Origin: JBOGUF01 sp050696075
GTDB taxonomy: Bacteria; Chloroflexota; Chloroflexia; Thermomicrobiales; UBA6265
Reading direction: 5' to 3'
Length of the DNA stretch: 7,888 nucleotides
NCBI GenBank assembly: GCA_050696075.1
Contig: JBOGUF010000072.1
Coordinates: 1-7,888 of the forward strand
Position numbers and translations under genes: made by a program. The notes under the pieces are model-generated. The model was not told where the DNA came from and did no database searches. It was given only the letters and a program-made list of their open reading frames with translations. Positions 5,815 through 7,888 of this stretch are shown piece by piece; positions within the stretch are counted from its first letter, which is position 1, and each line of letters opens with the position of its first letter.

Positions 5815-6434
5815 GTGGTGCGATAGACGAAACAACCGCCACCGTTGAACCGTCGGCGAGGAGGTCCCGGCCCTGGTCGGCGCTCCTCCTCGCCGGCGCC
5901 CTCGTCGCTGCGGCGGTGGGAATTGCCAGGCCATGGCAGAGCAATGAGCCGGGGCTGGGCATCGTCGAGCAGATCCCGCTCGCCAGCGGCGAAGACGTCG
6001 CCACTGCGCCGGCAGCGGGCAAACTGCCGCCGAACTTCCTCCTCGAATCGCTCGACGGCGAGACCGTCCGCCTCTCCGATCTGCGCGGCAAGCCGGTCTT
6101 CCTCAACTTCTGGGCGACCTGGTGCATCTTCTGCGTGACCGAGATGCCCGCCATACAACGGCTGGCGGACAAGTACGGCGACCGCCTGGTGATCGTCGGC
6201 GTCAACGTCGGTGAGGACGCGAAGACCGCCCGCACCTTCGCCGAGAACTTCGACATTCGATTCACCCTCCTGCTCGACCCGGACATGGCAGTCACCAAGG
6301 CCTACCAGGTCCGGGCCATGCCGACCAGTCTCTTCATCGATCCGGACGGCGTCGTCCATTCGGTCCACTACGGCGTCCTCACCCCGCCGCAGATGGAGGA
6401 GCGGATCGCACCGCTGCTGTCCTCGGCGCCGTAG
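5811..6434 (+). CDS. TlpA/ResA-family membrane-anchored thiol-disulfide oxidoreductase
   Basis: A 207-residue outward-facing thioredoxin-fold protein that reduces disulfides, in known relatives during cytochrome c or oxidase assembly. A single membrane segment at about 22-39 follows a short polar start with RRSR, then a linker to about 70. The redoxin domain covers about 72-205: PPNFLLESLDGETVRLSDLRG, FLNFWATWCIFC with Cys105 and Cys108, VIVGVNVGED, and MPTSLFIDPDG with the cis-proline at 171. All hallmarks of an active TlpA-type protein are present. GTG 5811 is the only usual start codon in frame between the upstream stop at 5715 and the membrane segment; it lacks a Shine-Dalgarno sequence but overlaps a small ORF in GTGA. 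Electrons could come from the CcdA protein encoded 4 kb upstream, which is inference. Confidence 0.93.
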   Translation: MSGAIDETTATVEPSARRSRPWSALLLAGALVAAAVGIARPWQSNEPGLGIVEQIPLASGEDVATAPAAGKLPPNFLLESLDGETVRLSDLRGKPVFLNFWATWCIFCVTEMPAIQRLADKYGDRLVIVGVNVGEDAKTARTFAENFDIRFTLLLDPDMAVTKAYQVRAMPTSLFIDPDGVVHSVHYGVLTPPQMEERIAPLLSSAP

Positions 6435-6525
6435 TCAGCACCGTCGCTCGTGCCGCCGGAACCCGAGCCTCCTCTCCTCCCTCCGCCACCGAGCCGTGTT
6501 CTTCAGCGCTAAATGGCACCGAAGC

Positions 6526-6550
6526 TCGTCCCACTTGTGTGTTAGGACGA
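6526..6550. terminator. Imperfect stem-loop between convergent genes
   Basis: TCGTCCCAC (6526-6534) pairs with GTG (6539-6541) and GGACGA (6545-6550) around a TTGT loop, leaving a 3-base TTA bulge: nine pairs in all. It sits between the converging TlpA and membrane-protein genes and could end transcription from either side. No T run is present, so the call is tentative. The rest of 6435-6606 shows no gene or clear signal. Confidence 0.35.
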
Positions 6551-6606
6551 AGCACAGTTCCCCCACGCCGAGCGGCTGGTATCGATGGACGACGCCAGAG
6601 GGGACG

Positions 6607-7197
6607 TCACTGAAACTGCAGCAGTTCCTTCCGCGTGCGTCGGAGGTTCCAGCCCAAGCCGAGCAGGAGGGCGGCCAGGCTCACCGGCAAGAGGAACGCC
6701 TGCACACTGATGATGGCCAGCGCCAGGTTCGCTCCGAGCACCAGCGCCACCGTCGGCACGCAGCAGGCAAAGCCGGTCAGGAAGCCCGGCAGCGAGCCAA
6801 GCAGGCCCGTCCACGGGAGGCGCCGGCAGGAACGGACGGCGGCCAGGGCGTAGGCCGCGGTGACCACGTTCAGGGCGAGCAGACCGCCCAGGGCCGCACC
6901 GATGAGCAGGTTCGGCGGCGCAATGAAGATAGTGAGCCCCTCAAAGAGATAGAGCGCCGCGATCGGCTCGAAGCTGTACCCGGCGATGCGCTCGAAGCCC
7001 TTCGTTGTCCACCCGGGGACGAGGGCGAAGCTGGGCGTACCGCCGGGCGGGACGACGTCGCGGTCAAAGACAAGGTGCCCCAGGGCATAGAGATAGAGCA
7101 GGAGATACGCGGACCCGGCAACGAGGGCGACCCGACGGTAGCGGGGCTGCCCAAGCGCCTGCCGCAGAATCTGCACGTAGGCTGATCGCCCCGTCAT
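6607..7197 (-). CDS. Polytopic membrane protein with ACCVP motif, function unknown
   Basis: A 196-residue integral membrane protein. Hydrophobic segments lie near residues 22-43, 78-96, 98-121, 131-153 and 155-183, suggesting about five helices. Between the first two is a hydrophilic loop (about 44-77) that is likely exposed, and the C-terminus is basic (LRRTRKELL). The notable motif is GFACCVPTVALVLG with Cys145-Cys146 at a helix; Cys124 is nearby. Vicinal cysteines in a helix recall MerT-type metal transporters and the CcdA protein in this window, but I cannot assign a function. The ATG at 7197 overlaps the TGA of the upstream DUF3179 gene in ATGA, so the two are translationally coupled and probably act together. 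A longer frame to 7248 exists but would run inside the upstream gene. Confidence 0.85.
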   Translation of the reverse strand: MTGRSAYVQILRQALGQPRYRRVALVAGSAYLLLYLYALGHLVFDRDVVPPGGTPSFALVPGWTTKGFERIAGYSFEPIAALYLFEGLTIFIAPPNLLIGAALGGLLALNVVTAAYALAAVRSCRRLPWTGLLGSLPGFLTGFACCVPTVALVLGANLALAIISVQAFLLPVSLAALLLGLGWNLRRTRKELLQFQ

Positions 7198-7888
7198 AGT
7201 CCAGTCACTACCTGCGTGTCGGGGAAGAAGGCGTACCAGGCGAACCACATAGCATCGTAGAAGGTGACGACGGGGAGTTGCTCCCCCTCCGGCCCTTCCA
7301 GCGCTGCCCCCGCCAGGCGCCAGGCGCGCCCGTCCTGATCGCGGAGGGATCCCGCGTCTGCGGGCTGGAACTCGACGATCTGGTCTCCTAGACGCCGGCT
7401 GAATACCCAGACCGTCTCGAGAGCCCCGTCCCGGACCGCCACGAGCGGATGCTCCGCGAGCTCGAGATTCCAGACGCCCTTCTCCAGCGCGACCTTCTTG
7501 GGAATGGCCAGCCGATCCGCACCGACCTTCACGCCGATGACCACCTCCTTCGGCCCAAAGCGATCATCTCGCCGCAGCACCGGGAAGAACAGTCCTGAAG
7601 CCTGGTAGTACCCTTGATTGGCGCTGGAGTACGAGCCATACGGGTCTTGGCCGTAGCTGCGGAGGTGGCCCGTCTCGGCCGACAAGACGGGCGCATCGAC
7701 GCCCTGCGCCTTCCAGCGCTCCCACGTGGTCCAGACGAGGGGAATCTCCTCGAGGGTCGCACCCGTCAGGGAGCCGGTAATCGCTTGCCCCAGGATCTGG
7801 GGCCACTGGCTATCTGTCTGCCGGTCGTACATGAGCAGGTTGGAGTTGACAAGCTTGCCCGAGGTGCCGAAGGCGAGGGGAGTGCCGT
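7194..7888 (-). CDS. DUF3179 domain protein, C-terminal 230 residues (5' end outside window)
   Basis: The frame stays open to the right window edge, so the start is missing; ATG at 7832 is internal. The visible part begins GTPLAFGTSGKLVNSNLLMYD, followed by RQTDSQWPQ, the typical DUF3179 core. It continues with VDAPVLSAETGHLRSYGQDP, NQGYYQASGLFFPV, RFGPKEVVIGVKVG and a final YDAMWFAWYAFFP, all in family order. The upstream CPLC-type cysteine motif common in the family would lie off-window. DUF3179 proteins are usually exported or lipoproteins of unknown function. Its stop overlaps the start of the membrane-protein gene in ATGA, implying a two-gene unit. Family call is firm; function is not known. 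Confidence 0.93.
   Translation of the reverse strand, partial: GTPLAFGTSGKLVNSNLLMYDRQTDSQWPQILGQAITGSLTGATLEEIPLVWTTWERWKAQGVDAPVLSAETGHLRSYGQDPYGSYSSANQGYYQASGLFFPVLRRDDRFGPKEVVIGVKVGADRLAIPKKVALEKGVWNLELAEHPLVAVRDGALETVWVFSRRLGDQIVEFQPADAGSLRDQDGRAWRLAGAALEGPEGEQLPVVTFYDAMWFAWYAFFPDTQVVTGL

Noticed and set aside
7198..7248. Longer start for the - strand membrane protein
   Set aside because: It would run 55 bases into the DUF3179 gene, whereas ATG 7197 gives the common ATGA overlap and a normal start before the first helix.

Overview
The window is GC-rich, densely packed bacterial DNA with strong GGAGG-type ribosome binding sites, several GTG/TTG starts and many exported proteins with Tat-like or Sec signals. 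The combination of a SCO1/SenC protein, a plasma-membrane cupredoxin, CcdA, TlpA-like redoxins, an L,D-transpeptidase with GYP-type repeats and a DUF3179 protein fits a Chloroflexota genome, perhaps class Thermomicrobia (Sphaerobacter/Thermomicrobium-like). That placement is an inference from gene style, not a database result.

Layout. Bases 1-3080 (+ strand) form one tightly spaced cluster: the end of a SCO1/SenC copper chaperone, a Tat-type cupredoxin lipoprotein, a possible 24-codon small ORF, a CcdA-family membrane thiol-electron transporter, a membrane-anchored redoxin with CxxC, and a small glutaredoxin-like CxxC protein. The last three overlap or lie 4 bases apart, so they are almost certainly one operon. 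The likely shared theme is copper delivery and thiol/disulfide exchange outside the membrane, such as cytochrome oxidase or cytochrome c maturation. Bases 3081-3236 are an AT-richer regulatory gap with two TGTAA/TTACA dyads. Bases 3237-5673 hold a secreted YkuD L,D-transpeptidase and a Tat-exported protein of unknown function. Bases 5674-5810 hold a perfect 10-bp stem-loop inside a possible 28-codon ORF whose stop overlaps the GTG start of a second redoxin, a TlpA/ResA-type protein (5811-6434).

Bases 6435-6606 are a convergent intergenic region with one imperfect stem-loop. From 6607 to the right edge two genes lie on the - strand: a DUF3179 protein (upstream, cut by the window edge) and a polytopic membrane protein, joined by a 4-base ATGA overlap.

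No RNA gene, mobile element, CRISPR array or origin is visible. The most interesting points are the two possible small ORFs coupled to redox genes, the dyad pair before the transpeptidase, and a shared ACCxP membrane motif in the CcdA protein and the - strand membrane protein.
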